From positions 1 through 64,000 of the forward strand of contig JAAEZZ010000008.1 in NCBI GenBank assembly GCA_018222605.1: a stretch of DNA of 64,000 nt, read 5' to 3'. The notes under the pieces were generated by a model that made no database searches, was not told the DNA's origin, and saw only the letters and a list, made by a program, of their open reading frames with translations. Every line of letters starts with the position of its first letter. Positions within the stretch are counted from its first letter, which is position 1. Shown in pieces: positions 44,262 to 53,006 of this stretch. The stretch is from Alphaproteobacteria bacterium. GTDB lineage: Bacteria > Pseudomonadota > Alphaproteobacteria > Caulobacterales > Hyphomonadaceae. The position numbers and the translations under genes are program-made.

Positions 44262-46154
44262 TCAAGCGCTCCAGCGCCGCGCCTTTTCAGCGCGTTCAAC
44301 GGCATATTCCGGAACCAGCACGCCCAGAAGGCGCAGGGCTTCTGACCGTTCACGGCGGGAGGCTGCCTCGATGATTTCCTTGAGGCGCTTCTCGAAGAGT
44401 TCGGACGGCACGGTGCAATTGTCGACGCGGTTGACGCCATCGACCGGTGTCTTGCTGACATGCTCATGCTCATAGGTCAGCACTTCGTGCATCTTCTCGC
44501 CATCGCGCAAGCCTGTCGTGGTGATCTTGATGTCGACGCCGGGCACCAGGCCTTTCAGGCGGATCATGGTCTCGGCCAGCTGCAGGATCTGCATAGGCTC
44601 TCCCATGTCCAGCACGAACAGGCCGGTATGGGCCGGCTGGTCCTGCAGCGTCGCGGCTTGCAGAACGAGGGCTGAGGCCTCTTCCACGGTCATGAAATAG
44701 CGGGTGACGTTTGGATCGGTCAGTGTGACGGGGCCGCCCGCGGCGATCTGCTTCTCGAACAGCGGAACCACCGAGCCGGAGGAGCCGAGCACATTGCCGA
44801 AACGGACAATGGAGGCGGCCATGCCGGATTCAGCGGCGATCTGCGTAATCGCCATTTCGGCGAGGCGCTTGGTGGCGCCCATGACATTGTCCGGGTCAAC
44901 CGCCTTGTCGGTCGAGATGAAGACGAAGCGCTTGGCGCCGACAGCGGCAGCGGCCTGCACGGAATGGATTGCGCCGGCCACATTGGTCAGGATGGCTTCG
45001 CAGATATTGCGCTCCATCAGCGGTACGTGTTTCAGCGCAGCGGCATGGATCACGACGTCCGGCTGCGCGCGGCTGAACACATCGCGGACGCGATTTATGT
45101 CGCGCACATCGCCCAGGCGGGCCTTGTGGCATCCCTTTGGCATGATGCCGGCCAGTTCCATGTCAATGGAATAGAGATTGTACTCGGAGGCGTCGAATAC
45201 GGTGAGAGAGCCGGGCTGGAGCCGCGCGATCTGGCGGGTCAGCTCTGAACCGATCGTGCCGCCACCGCCTGTAACAAGCACATTGGCGTTTTCGACGAGG
45301 TTGCGGACCGGCTCGATGGACAGGTGACGTTCCGGGCGCGATAGCAAGTCTGCGGGACGGACAGGCTCCAGCACTTGCGCCGCCTCATCCCGGTTCAGCG
45401 CCATGATCTCGGCGCCATGGTCAGACGCGGTCTCCAGCACTTTAAGCATCGTATCCCGATTGCGGGCTGCGCCTGTGACGGCAATCCACGGAACCTGTTT
45501 GTAGCGAACCGCGATCACTTCGATGATTTCGCCAAGCTCCTCCAGAGAGCCCATGATCGGGATGCCGCGAATCGCCCGTCCGGGCTCTGTCGCCTGTGTC
45601 TCAACCAGACCCAGCAGGCGGACCTTGCTGCTCTGGGGCGAAGACTGGATGCGCCGGATGACGTGAAAACAGCTCTGCGAATCGCCCACAAGTAGGACGG
45701 GCTGGCCATTCTTGGCAACCGGGCTGAAGATCTGGAAAGGCTCATGCGTGGACCGCGACAGGGCATACATGCGGCCGGCGAACAGACCGATCGTCCAAAG
45801 CACCAGCGCTACCATCAGGCTGGCGAGCGGCGTTGCCAGCAGTCCGTTGAGAAGCAGCATGCCCGGCAGATAAATCAGGGCGGCCAGACAGATGGCCTGG
45901 AAAATGCGCACGGCGTCCGGCCAACCCAGATGGCGCCAGACCTGCTTCTGGATACCCATGACGACAAAGGACGCAGCGACAGACATGCCGAAGGAGAGCG
46001 TACTCAGGGCCAGAGAGAGCGCGGGGAAGGAGTCCCGCGGCCCTTCAGAGGACCAGACAAGCACAACAGCAACAGACATTGCAGCCAGAGCCATCAGGAT
46101 GTCGAATCCCAGGGTGAGCATCATGGCGCGGCGCGCAGCATGTTTGGGGGTCAT
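44262..46154 (-). CDS. FlaA1/CapD-like nucleoside-diphosphate-sugar epimerase/dehydratase
   Basis: A 630-aa protein. About four N-terminal membrane helices (LTLGFDILMALAAMSVAVVL onward) precede a CoA-binding-like region and an SDR domain with VLVTGGGGTIGSELTRQI, HAAALKHVPLMERN, FISTDKAVDPDNVMGATKR. In this family it makes 4-keto-6-deoxy or epimerised UDP-sugars for surface polysaccharide. The start at 46154 overlaps the heparinase stop (ATGA) and has AAGGAAG upstream; an upstream in-frame ATG would run into the heparinase gene. Confidence 0.9.
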   Translation of the reverse strand: MTPKHAARRAMMLTLGFDILMALAAMSVAVVLVWSSEGPRDSFPALSLALSTLSFGMSVAASFVVMGIQKQVWRHLGWPDAVRIFQAICLAALIYLPGMLLLNGLLATPLASLMVALVLWTIGLFAGRMYALSRSTHEPFQIFSPVAKNGQPVLLVGDSQSCFHVIRRIQSSPQSSKVRLLGLVETQATEPGRAIRGIPIMGSLEELGEIIEVIAVRYKQVPWIAVTGAARNRDTMLKVLETASDHGAEIMALNRDEAAQVLEPVRPADLLSRPERHLSIEPVRNLVENANVLVTGGGGTIGSELTRQIARLQPGSLTVFDASEYNLYSIDMELAGIMPKGCHKARLGDVRDINRVRDVFSRAQPDVVIHAAALKHVPLMERNICEAILTNVAGAIHSVQAAAAVGAKRFVFISTDKAVDPDNVMGATKRLAEMAITQIAAESGMAASIVRFGNVLGSSGSVVPLFEKQIAAGGPVTLTDPNVTRYFMTVEEASALVLQAATLQDQPAHTGLFVLDMGEPMQILQLAETMIRLKGLVPGVDIKITTTGLRDGEKMHEVLTYEHEHVSKTPVDGVNRVDNCTVPSELFEKRLKEIIEAASRRERSEALRLLGVLVPEYAVERAEKARRWSA

Positions 46155-47884
46155 GATGCTTCTTCCTTCAGAAAGGCCCACCGGATACAATTCGGCGGCT
46201 GTTGTCCATCTCCATTAGGATCGGCATAACCAGCCATAACGATTTGCTCCGGTCTTTCAACCACACCGCGACCTAAATAAACGGTTCGTTCCAGACGTGC
46301 ACCCTCATGACTCGTCTTGAAACGCCAGACAGTCCCATCATCGCAGACCAGACGAATCGCATCGCGACCCATCATGGCCGTAACGGTAGGGTGTAAATGA
46401 AAGCGTATCTCAAACCCAATGAACATACGGTCATCCGAGGGTGGCTGAGAGATCGGACGGACCAGGGAATCCTCACCGGCGAGGCGCTTTCCGTCGCCCG
46501 ACATGAACAGGCGGCGGCGATGTAAAAGACCGCAGGGAGACTTGTAGCCGCCATGCTGCGCATCGAGCCAGATTTCGTCAGCTTCTTCCAGGCGCTTGGC
46601 TGAAATACCGTCCGGACCGCTGGCGGCAAGCAGGCGTGATTCTTCATTCAGGGCGAAATGCGACGAATCACGTCCTGCCAGAACAAGGGTTGAGTGGGCG
46701 CCGGTACGGCGGACGGCGGCCTGCCAGTCCACATTCACTTCCGCGCTGTAGGCGCAGGAGGTCACCAGACGGGCCGGGCCATCGGACAGTTCAAAACCAA
46801 GGGCGCCTGCATGGGCGAAATCCCCGAATGGTCGGGCAGGGGCCTCGCCGCAATCCAGCACAAGACGCAGGCCGTTCTTTTCCAGTTTCTGGAAGCCGGA
46901 TTTGGGCGCAAAGGTGAAACGGCGCGGCGGTGCAGGTAGCAGAGCCAGGGCAGCTTCAACGACTTCCGGACGGCCTTCATCCCCATCATTGAACGGGTTC
47001 AGGGCGCCATCGCCAGCCCGGAAGAAGGAGACCATGGCTCCAACACGCGGGATACATTTCCCGAAAAAGTCCGGTTCTGGATATCCAGCGCGGCGAAACA
47101 GATCCTGCAAGGTCAGCAAATGCACCAGAACGTGCAGGGCGCGCGATGGACTGCGGCTGACATGGCCGCCATCGGGAAGGATCTGCGCCGTGCATTCAGC
47201 GTCCAGCCGGGCCAGCGCGCTGTCCATGCTCATGGCGCGGTCAATGCAGAGCGCGCCGGCCACAATGGTGACAGAGCTGTTCCAGCGAGCCTTGGGGTCT
47301 GTTGCCGCGTCGACCTGATCGGAAAGATAGCGCAGCTGGCGGACGAGGCATTCCAGGCGTGCCTGGCGGATTTCCTGTGTTCCGGTCTCGAACAGTTCCG
47401 GGCCGCACAGCATCCAGTTCCAGCAGCGCACACTGGTGGGGCCAAGCCGCCAGGAGAAGCCATTAAAGCCACCATGGCCTTCAATCCAGTCATCCACGAA
47501 ACGCAGGGCGCGGTCTGCACCCAGTTCGCCTTGTGCAAAAAGATCAGGCAGCCAGGAAAAGCGGTGCAGGCGATCTGCAAAATGCTTGGAGGGCAGCGGG
47601 ACTGACCAGGGTGGCTGACCGGGCGCGAGGGTGAGGCGCTCCATACCGATTCGCCAAGTATCGCGCATCAGGGCGTCCGTTCGGCGATCATCGGCCGGGA
47701 CAAGGCGTTTCAGGTGATGGGAAAAGCGTTCCGGAATCGGCCCGGATAGTTTCAATCTTTGTAGGACGCCAACTTTGGCGTCATCGCCGGCAACGCCCCG
47801 GAAACGGCGCCACAGGGCAGCGTCATCAGCGCCTGATCTGGTACGATCAGCCAGAATTTCGCTGTCTGCGCCTCCCACGTCCAC
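46151..47884 (-). CDS. heparinase II/III family protein
   Basis: A 577-aa protein with an alpha-helical toroid N-terminal half (FSWRLGPTSVRCWNWMLCG, DGGHVSRSPSRALHVLVHL) and a C-terminal beta-sandwich typical of heparinase II/III lyases (DFAHAGALGFELSDGPARLVTSCAYS; HSTLVLAGRDSSHFALNE). It may cut uronic-acid-containing glycans. No signal peptide is visible. The start is GTG at 47884, 18 bp after the rpe stop and in the same frame as rpe; no ATG is available in frame. rpe-heparinase-purH is a recurring alphaproteobacterial order. Confidence 0.85.
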   Translation of the reverse strand: MDVGGADSEILADRTRSGADDAALWRRFRGVAGDDAKVGVLQRLKLSGPIPERFSHHLKRLVPADDRRTDALMRDTWRIGMERLTLAPGQPPWSVPLPSKHFADRLHRFSWLPDLFAQGELGADRALRFVDDWIEGHGGFNGFSWRLGPTSVRCWNWMLCGPELFETGTQEIRQARLECLVRQLRYLSDQVDAATDPKARWNSSVTIVAGALCIDRAMSMDSALARLDAECTAQILPDGGHVSRSPSRALHVLVHLLTLQDLFRRAGYPEPDFFGKCIPRVGAMVSFFRAGDGALNPFNDGDEGRPEVVEAALALLPAPPRRFTFAPKSGFQKLEKNGLRLVLDCGEAPARPFGDFAHAGALGFELSDGPARLVTSCAYSAEVNVDWQAAVRRTGAHSTLVLAGRDSSHFALNEESRLLAASGPDGISAKRLEEADEIWLDAQHGGYKSPCGLLHRRRLFMSGDGKRLAGEDSLVRPISQPPSDDRMFIGFEIRFHLHPTVTAMMGRDAIRLVCDDGTVWRFKTSHEGARLERTVYLGRGVVERPEQIVMAGYADPNGDGQQPPNCIRWAFLKEEAS

Positions 47885-47902
47885 CGTCCATTCTGTTGTA
47901 AA

Positions 47903-48571
47903 CTATACTTTTACACCGGGCCTGAGTGCCCGAATATTGTTAGCATATGCTGATGCGCCGCCCTTGAAAACGGCAGACCCCGCTACAATTGCATTAACCC
48001 CGGCAGCGATGGCCTTTGGAGCAGTGTCTGCATTCAGACCACCATCGATCTCGAGAATGATATTCCGCCCGGTCTGGTCGATCATCGCCCGCAATTGCTG
48101 CACTTTGCGCAGCTGGCTGTCGATAAAGGCCTGCCCGCCAAAGCCCGGATTCACGGACATGACGAGGATGAGGTCGATATCATCCAGCACGGGCTCAATA
48201 ATGCTTGCCGGGGTCGCCGGGTTCAGTGCAACGCCTGGACGCATGCCTGCGGCGCGAATCGCCTGGATCGTGCGGTGAAGGTGCGGACCGGCTTCGGGGT
48301 GTACGGTCAGGATGTTTGCGCCAGCCTTGGCAAAGGCTGTTATGAAGGGATCCACCGGGGCAATCATCAGGTGCACGTCAAACGGTTTGTCCGTGCAGGG
48401 CCGCAATTTTTCAATGACAGGCGGGCCAAATGTCAAATTGGGCACGAAGTGACCATCCATGACGTCGATGTGAATCATGTCGGCGCCGGCCTGATCAATC
48501 GCGGCGATTTCCTCGCCCAGTCGGGCGAAGTCAGCGGAGAGAATCGAAGGGGAAATGAGCACGTTTTGCAT
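47903..48571 (-). CDS. rpe: ribulose-phosphate 3-epimerase
   Basis: Rpe, 222 aa, interconverts ribulose-5-P and xylulose-5-[16 protein letters not shown] starts the TIM barrel, [17 protein letters not shown] and [13 protein letters not shown] carry the metal and phosphate residues, and [12 protein letters not shown] ends the active site. The length and motifs are normal. It lies on the minus strand 71 bp from the glycine-zipper gene, separated by a hairpin. Confidence 0.96.
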   Translation of the reverse strand: MQNVLISPSILSADFARLGEEIAAIDQAGADMIHIDVMDGHFVPNLTFGPPVIEKLRPCTDKPFDVHLMIAPVDPFITAFAKAGANILTVHPEAGPHLHRTIQAIRAAGMRPGVALNPATPASIIEPVLDDIDLILVMSVNPGFGGQAFIDSQLRKVQQLRAMIDQTGRNIILEIDGGLNADTAPKAIAAGVNAIVAGSAVFKGGASAYANNIRALRPGVKV

Positions 48572-48593
48572 GGTGCTTCCCTATGCCGGAACA

Positions 48594-48616
48594 GCCGACC
48601 GCACAAGGCGGTCGGC
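48594..48616 (-). terminator. hairpin between the glycine-zipper gene and rpe
   Basis: GCCGACCGC (48594-48602), loop ACAAG, GCGGTCGGC (48608-48616): a perfect 9-bp stem 27 bp after the lipoprotein stop. The minus-strand tail is TGTTCC, so the U-run is weak. Confidence 0.45.
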
Positions 48617-48642
48617 CGTCCGTTTTCAGCAATTGCGGAGCT

Positions 48643-49125
48643 TTAGTAACCTGCGGGTACCAGCTTCCAGCCATCGGCGCCGGCAATGATGTCGACCGGC
48701 GTACCGGGGGCGATGTAAACATCGGCGCCCTGGATGATTTCCTTCACTTCGCCATTGGAGAAGCGAACAATATAGGCATAGCCCTGTTTCTTGCCGACAG
48801 CCTTGCCGGCTTCGTTACCGGCGATACCACCGATCACGGCGCCGCCAATGGCACCAGCGGTCTGGGCCTTGTCGCCGCCGCCTAGCTCGGAACCTGCAAG
48901 GCCGCCAAGGACGGCGCCTGTCGCCGTGCCGATCAGTGAACGGTCGGACTGGATGGTGATCTGGCGAACCGATGTCACCGTGCCGTGATAGACACTGGAT
49001 GCCTGGCCAACGGCAGCCGGGCTTGCCGAGCTGGTGCCATAATTATTGGCACAGCCTGCAAGAGCGAGGGTCAGCGCGGCAAAGCTGCCTGCGGCAATCT
49101 TGCTGGGGGAAAAGGTCTTGGTCAT
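48643..49125 (-). CDS. glycine-zipper 2TM lipoprotein (SlyB/17-kDa antigen type)
   Basis: A 160-aa lipoprotein with lipobox LALAGC (C25). The glycine-zipper segment (GAVLGGLAGSELGGGDK to GAIGGAVIGGIAGNEAGKAVG) is the Rick_17kDa/Glycine_zipper_2TM pattern, and a beta-rich tail (YAYIVRFSNGEVKEIIQG) follows. SlyB-like proteins stabilise the outer membrane under stress. The start is taken at MTKTFS; an upstream in-frame reading lacks lipoprotein features. Confidence 0.88.
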   Translation of the reverse strand: MTKTFSPSKIAAGSFAALTLALAGCANNYGTSSASPAAVGQASSVYHGTVTSVRQITIQSDRSLIGTATGAVLGGLAGSELGGGDKAQTAGAIGGAVIGGIAGNEAGKAVGKKQGYAYIVRFSNGEVKEIIQGADVYIAPGTPVDIIAGADGWKLVPAGY

Positions 49126-49254
49126 AATTGAAGTGCTCCCTGCACATTTGATGCAGGTTATTTGCACGGTTTTGCCTGAATAGCAGATGAATTCTTGGAG
49201 GCCTTTTGATGGCGAATCTGTTCATCGCACAGTAACCAAAGGAAAATTTGGGCG

Positions 49255-50523
49255 TCAGAGGCGTTTCAGACGCGCAATGTAGAAGGCGTCGTGACCGGCG
49301 CTCGGAGCAGGGAGAGTCAGCAAGTCCCCCTCCGACGTGAGGCTGGCTGCAAAGCCGGGCACTTCCGCATCTGTGATGGCGATCCGCTCATACAAACCGT
49401 TTGAAATGGCCTGCGCGACAATGTCCGACCCTTCGGCTTTCAAAGGTGTGCAGACACAATATATGACCGTGCCGCCGGGCGAGACCATGTCCGCTGCCGA
49501 GGCCAGCAGGCGGGCCTGCGCGATGGGGAAACGGTCAATCTCGGCTTCGCGCTTGATCCAGGCCCCTTCGGGGTGGCGGCGCAGCGTGCCGAGGGCAGAG
49601 CAGGGCGCATCGAGCAGAAGTTTTGAGGCGGGCGCCTGTGGCCGCCACTCATCTGCATTTGCTGCGATGATGTCTGCGGTAAGGTCTGTGCGCTCGAGAT
49701 TTTCCCGCAGCCGCTCAAGGCGGGGCTTGGACCGGTCAACCGCTGTGACGCGGGCGCCGGTTGCTGCCAGCTGCAGCGTTTTGCCGCCGGGTGCGGCGCA
49801 AAGATCTATCACGGAGTCTCCGGACCCGGCATTTAGCAGCCGTGCTGGCAGGGCAGCGGCAGCATCCTGTACCCACCAGTCGCCATCCTCATAGCCGGGC
49901 AGTGTTTCAATCATGGCACTGTCCAGCCGAATGGAGCCGCTGTCTGTAACTTCGCCGCCTGTCGCATGGGCCACGTTTTCAGCGGAGGTTTTGGCGGAGA
50001 GGAAAATAGGGGGCTCGTCCAGCTGGTGGGCGGCAAAGGAGCGGGCGGCATCAGGGCCCAGATCCGCTTCAAATCGTGCGGCGAGCCAGTCCGGCCAGAT
50101 CTCGGTCGTGGGCAGATCGTCCAGCGGTGCCGACATGTCCGCCGCGCGGCGCAGGACCGCGTTCAGAAATCCGCCCCCAGAGCGGGCGTCTGGCCAGTCC
50201 TTGGCAGCCTCCACCGTTTCGGACACAGCGGCGTGGGCGTGCGTTTCCAAACGCCAGAGCTGAGCGGCCCCGACGCGCAGCAGGGCCCGAATGGCGGGGC
50301 TGGTCGCTTCCAGCGGGCGGGAGAGCAGGGGACTGAGGGCTACATCGATACGGCCTAGCTCGCGCAGCGCCGCACTGGCCATGACGCGGGCAAAGCCCCG
50401 GTCAGATCCTTCCAGCGTATTGAAGCTTTCCGAGCGCACCATGGCTTCATCCAGCGTGCGCCGGCTGTCCAAAGTCAGCATGAGGAGTTCGGCGGCCGCG
50501 CGCCGGGAGAGGGCTCCACTCAT
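49255..50523 (-). CDS. rsmB: RsmB/NOP-family rRNA cytosine-C5 methyltransferase
   Basis: A 422-aa protein. An N-terminal NusB-like domain (RRAAAELLMLTLDSRRTLDEA) precedes the SAM methyltransferase domain with DLCAAPGGKTLQLAATGARV, DAPCSALGTLRRHPE and VIYCVCTPLKAEGS; the two cysteines in the latter motifs act in catalysis. RsmB methylates C967 of 16S rRNA. The order htpX-rsmB-(lipoprotein)-rpe is consistent with alphaproteobacterial relatives. Confidence 0.93.
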   Translation of the reverse strand: MSGALSRRAAAELLMLTLDSRRTLDEAMVRSESFNTLEGSDRGFARVMASAALRELGRIDVALSPLLSRPLEATSPAIRALLRVGAAQLWRLETHAHAAVSETVEAAKDWPDARSGGGFLNAVLRRAADMSAPLDDLPTTEIWPDWLAARFEADLGPDAARSFAAHQLDEPPIFLSAKTSAENVAHATGGEVTDSGSIRLDSAMIETLPGYEDGDWWVQDAAAALPARLLNAGSGDSVIDLCAAPGGKTLQLAATGARVTAVDRSKPRLERLRENLERTDLTADIIAANADEWRPQAPASKLLLDAPCSALGTLRRHPEGAWIKREAEIDRFPIAQARLLASAADMVSPGGTVIYCVCTPLKAEGSDIVAQAISNGLYERIAITDAEVPGFAASLTSEGDLLTLPAPSAGHDAFYIARLKRL

Positions 50524-50538
50524 AAAATCAATTACCTG

Positions 50539-51435
50539 TTAGCCCCATGGGCCGGCTTGCTGGCGAGGCGCGTCAGCGGTTTCGGAGGAGACGCCCATCT
50601 CTGCCGCCATGCGGCGCAGGGCTTCAATCCGGTTGGCGGTGGCCGGGTGGGTCGAGAACAGATTGTCCGCGCCACGGCCGCTCAGCGGATTGGCGATATA
50701 CATGTGCGCCATGGCGGGGTTGCGCTCGGCATTCACATTGATGGACGCGCGGGCGCCGCGTTCGATCTTCTGCAGGGCTGAGGCCAGCCAGAGCGGGTTG
50801 CCGCAGATTTCGGCGCCGCGCTTGTCAGCCTCGTATTCACGCGAGCGGCTGATTGCCATCTGTACCAGCGCAGCCGCCATGGGCGCGAAGATCATGATTG
50901 CTAGGGAGCCGATCAGTCCGGCACGCTCGCGGCCGAAGAACAGCGCAAAGTTCGCTAGCATGCCGATGGCACCGGCAATCGTGGCGGTGACGGTCATGGT
51001 CAGCGTGTCGCGGTTTTGCACATGCGCCAATTCGTGCGCCATAACGCCGGCGACTTCCTCACGGGAGAGGCTGCCGAGCAGGCCGGTCGTGGCGGCCACG
51101 GCGGCATTGTCCGGGTTGCGGCCTGTGGCGAAGGCATTGGGCTGCGGTGTCTCAATAACATAGACGCGCGGGGCAGGCAGGCCGGCCCGTTCGGCGAGGC
51201 GCGCGACATCATTCGCAAAGGTGCGCATCATGGGAGAGGCATGATCCGGCGTGACTTCCTTGGCGCCCTGCATGCGCAGAACGATCTTGTCAGCATTCCA
51301 CCACGAAAAGATGTTCATGGCTGCGGCGACAACAAAGGCAATCGTCATGCCCATGACGCCGCCGATCAGATAGCCGACAGCCATGAACAGCGCCGTCAGG
51401 GCTGCCAGGAGCATAAAGGTCTTTGCGGTACCCAT
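50539..51435 (-). CDS. htpX: HtpX, membrane zinc metalloprotease
   Basis: A 298-aa protein with two N-terminal membrane helices ([18 protein letters not shown] and [19 protein letters not shown]). The zinc motif is H134-ELA-H138 in [14 protein letters not shown], and a further helix pair lies around [18 protein letters not shown]. It degrades misfolded membrane proteins alongside FtsH. It starts upstream of rsmB by 15 bp and diverges from the SDHAF4 homologue. Confidence 0.94.
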   Translation of the reverse strand: MGTAKTFMLLAALTALFMAVGYLIGGVMGMTIAFVVAAAMNIFSWWNADKIVLRMQGAKEVTPDHASPMMRTFANDVARLAERAGLPAPRVYVIETPQPNAFATGRNPDNAAVAATTGLLGSLSREEVAGVMAHELAHVQNRDTLTMTVTATIAGAIGMLANFALFFGRERAGLIGSLAIMIFAPMAAALVQMAISRSREYEADKRGAEICGNPLWLASALQKIERGARASINVNAERNPAMAHMYIANPLSGRGADNLFSTHPATANRIEALRRMAAEMGVSSETADAPRQQAGPWG

Positions 51436-51525
51436 GGGTTACTCGTCTCCAACAGTCACAGGTATGAGGATGAAATTATTTCCACAGAAGCTATATGGGG
51501 ATTGTTAACGAATTGGGGAGTGCAG

Positions 51526-51741
51526 ATGAGCACAGCCGACTTTCCTGACGAGACCGAAATAGAGCGCCGCAAATCGCTGTCGCCAGAGGCGCGCCGCGCG
51601 CTGGAAGAAGCCGATGCGAGACGCGCGCAAGAGTCGGAAAATGCTGGCGATTTGCCGGAAGACGAGCATGGCGGCCCCCGCAAGATCGAGCCCACGCGCT
51701 ATGGCGACTGGGAACGTAAAGGCATTGCCTATGACTTCTGA
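51526..51741 (+). CDS. DUF1674 protein, SDHAF4 homologue
   Basis: A 71-aa protein ending GGPRKIEPTRYGDWERKGIAYDF (positions about 49-71), the DUF1674 hallmark. The family includes mitochondrial SDHAF4, which helps FAD insertion into SdhA and its joining to SdhB. The start at ATG 51526 has GGGGAG upstream; a longer frame extends antisense through htpX and is spurious. In this window the sdh operon is 24 kb away, so the two are coregulated only if regulated in trans. Confidence 0.88.
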   Translation: MSTADFPDETEIERRKSLSPEARRALEEADARRAQESENAGDLPEDEHGGPRKIEPTRYGDWERKGIAYDF

Positions 51742-51753
51742 GATTACGCATTT

Positions 51754-52938
51754 TTAAAGGTCCAGCACTTTCTTCGCGATAATGTTGCGCTGGATTTCGT
51801 TCGTCCCGCCATAGATGGATTGTGCGCGTCCGCCGAAATAGGCCGCGACATCCGGCGCCGCATAGGACGGGATATCTGACGGCAAGCCGCTGCCCTTGCC
51901 AAAGGCCTGGGCGTAAAAGGCCGCCATGTCCAGCATCAGTTCCGTGATCTGCTGATGCGTTGTCGTCGCCAGGATCTTAACCGTGGAGGCCGCATCGCCT
52001 GGTGATCCGCCTGCGGACAGGGCGGAGAGGATGCGGAAGACCGTCATTTCAAGACCATCCACAGCCATCTCTGCCTCAGTCAGTTTCCGCGCAAAGCTCG
52101 GCTCATCGATCAGGCGATGATTGCCGCCATCCGGCGCAGCCCGTGCAACATCGCGAATATGGCGCAGCATGGCACGCTTGCCGCCAATCCGGGCATAGGA
52201 GGTGCGTTCAAAGCCCAACAGGTATTGCGAATAGGTCCAGCCTTTGCCTTCTTCGCCAATGCGATTGCCTTCCGGCACTTCGACATTGTCGAACAGGACT
52301 TCATTCAGCACATGCTTGCCATCAATCGTAATGATCGCGCGAACGGTGACGCCGGGCGCATCCATGGGGCAGCAGATGAAACTGATGCCTTGTTGCTTTT
52401 TCTCTCCGCGCGACGTGCGGGCCAGCAGGAAAATCCAGTCCGCATGCTGCGCAGCAGAGGTCCAGATCTTGTGACCGTTCAGAATATAGGTGCCGTCTTT
52501 CAGTTCCGCGCTGAACTGAAGGGAGGCGAGGTCTGAGCCTGCGCCTGGCTCTGAATAGCCCTGCGCCCAGCCTACCGAGCCATCGCGGATGCCCGGCAGC
52601 CATTTGTCCTTCTGTTCGTCAGAGGCAAAGGTGTAGATCACCGGGCCAACATAGACGACGCCCATGGGTGTGACCGTTGGCACGCCGGCGCGTTCCAGTT
52701 CCTCATCGAAGACATATTGCTCTTCAATGGACCAGCCGGGGCCGCCATATTCTTCCGGCCAGGCAGAGGCGAGCCAGCCCTTTGAGCCAAGCGCCATTTC
52801 CGACCTTCGGACATCTTCCGTGGTCAGAGCCTGTCCGGCACGGTTTTTCGCAATGATGTCCTGCGGGAAATCGGTTTCGAAGAACTCTCTGACCTTCAGG
52901 CGAAAGGCTTCCGTTTCCGGACTGAAATCAAGATTCAT
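51754..52938 (-). CDS. acyl-CoA dehydrogenase
   Basis: A 394-aa flavoprotein. ACAD signatures GYSEPGAGSDLASLQF, KIWTSAAQHADWIFLLARTS and the C-terminal QSIYGGTNEIQRNIIAKKVL are intact. It oxidises an acyl-CoA to the enoyl-CoA and passes electrons to ETF. Chain length cannot be told; the long acyl-CoA dehydrogenase group of actinobacteria/alphaproteobacteria often uses branched or sterol-type side-chain substrates. It converges on DUF1674 with 12 bp between the stops. Confidence 0.9.
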   Translation of the reverse strand: MNLDFSPETEAFRLKVREFFETDFPQDIIAKNRAGQALTTEDVRRSEMALGSKGWLASAWPEEYGGPGWSIEEQYVFDEELERAGVPTVTPMGVVYVGPVIYTFASDEQKDKWLPGIRDGSVGWAQGYSEPGAGSDLASLQFSAELKDGTYILNGHKIWTSAAQHADWIFLLARTSRGEKKQQGISFICCPMDAPGVTVRAIITIDGKHVLNEVLFDNVEVPEGNRIGEEGKGWTYSQYLLGFERTSYARIGGKRAMLRHIRDVARAAPDGGNHRLIDEPSFARKLTEAEMAVDGLEMTVFRILSALSAGGSPGDAASTVKILATTTHQQITELMLDMAAFYAQAFGKGSGLPSDIPSYAAPDVAAYFGGRAQSIYGGTNEIQRNIIAKKVLDL

Positions 52939-53006
52939 GGCGTTTTCTCCCTGCCCGAGAGCCTAGGGCAGGGAGGGCCAGTGACAAGCCCTGACCTAAG
53001 GTCGCT

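Noticed and set aside
51016-51525. Long N-terminal extension of the DUF1674 protein
   Set aside because: The extension is antisense to htpX and lacks a ribosome site, while ATG 51526 has GGGGAG at the right distance and gives the usual family length.
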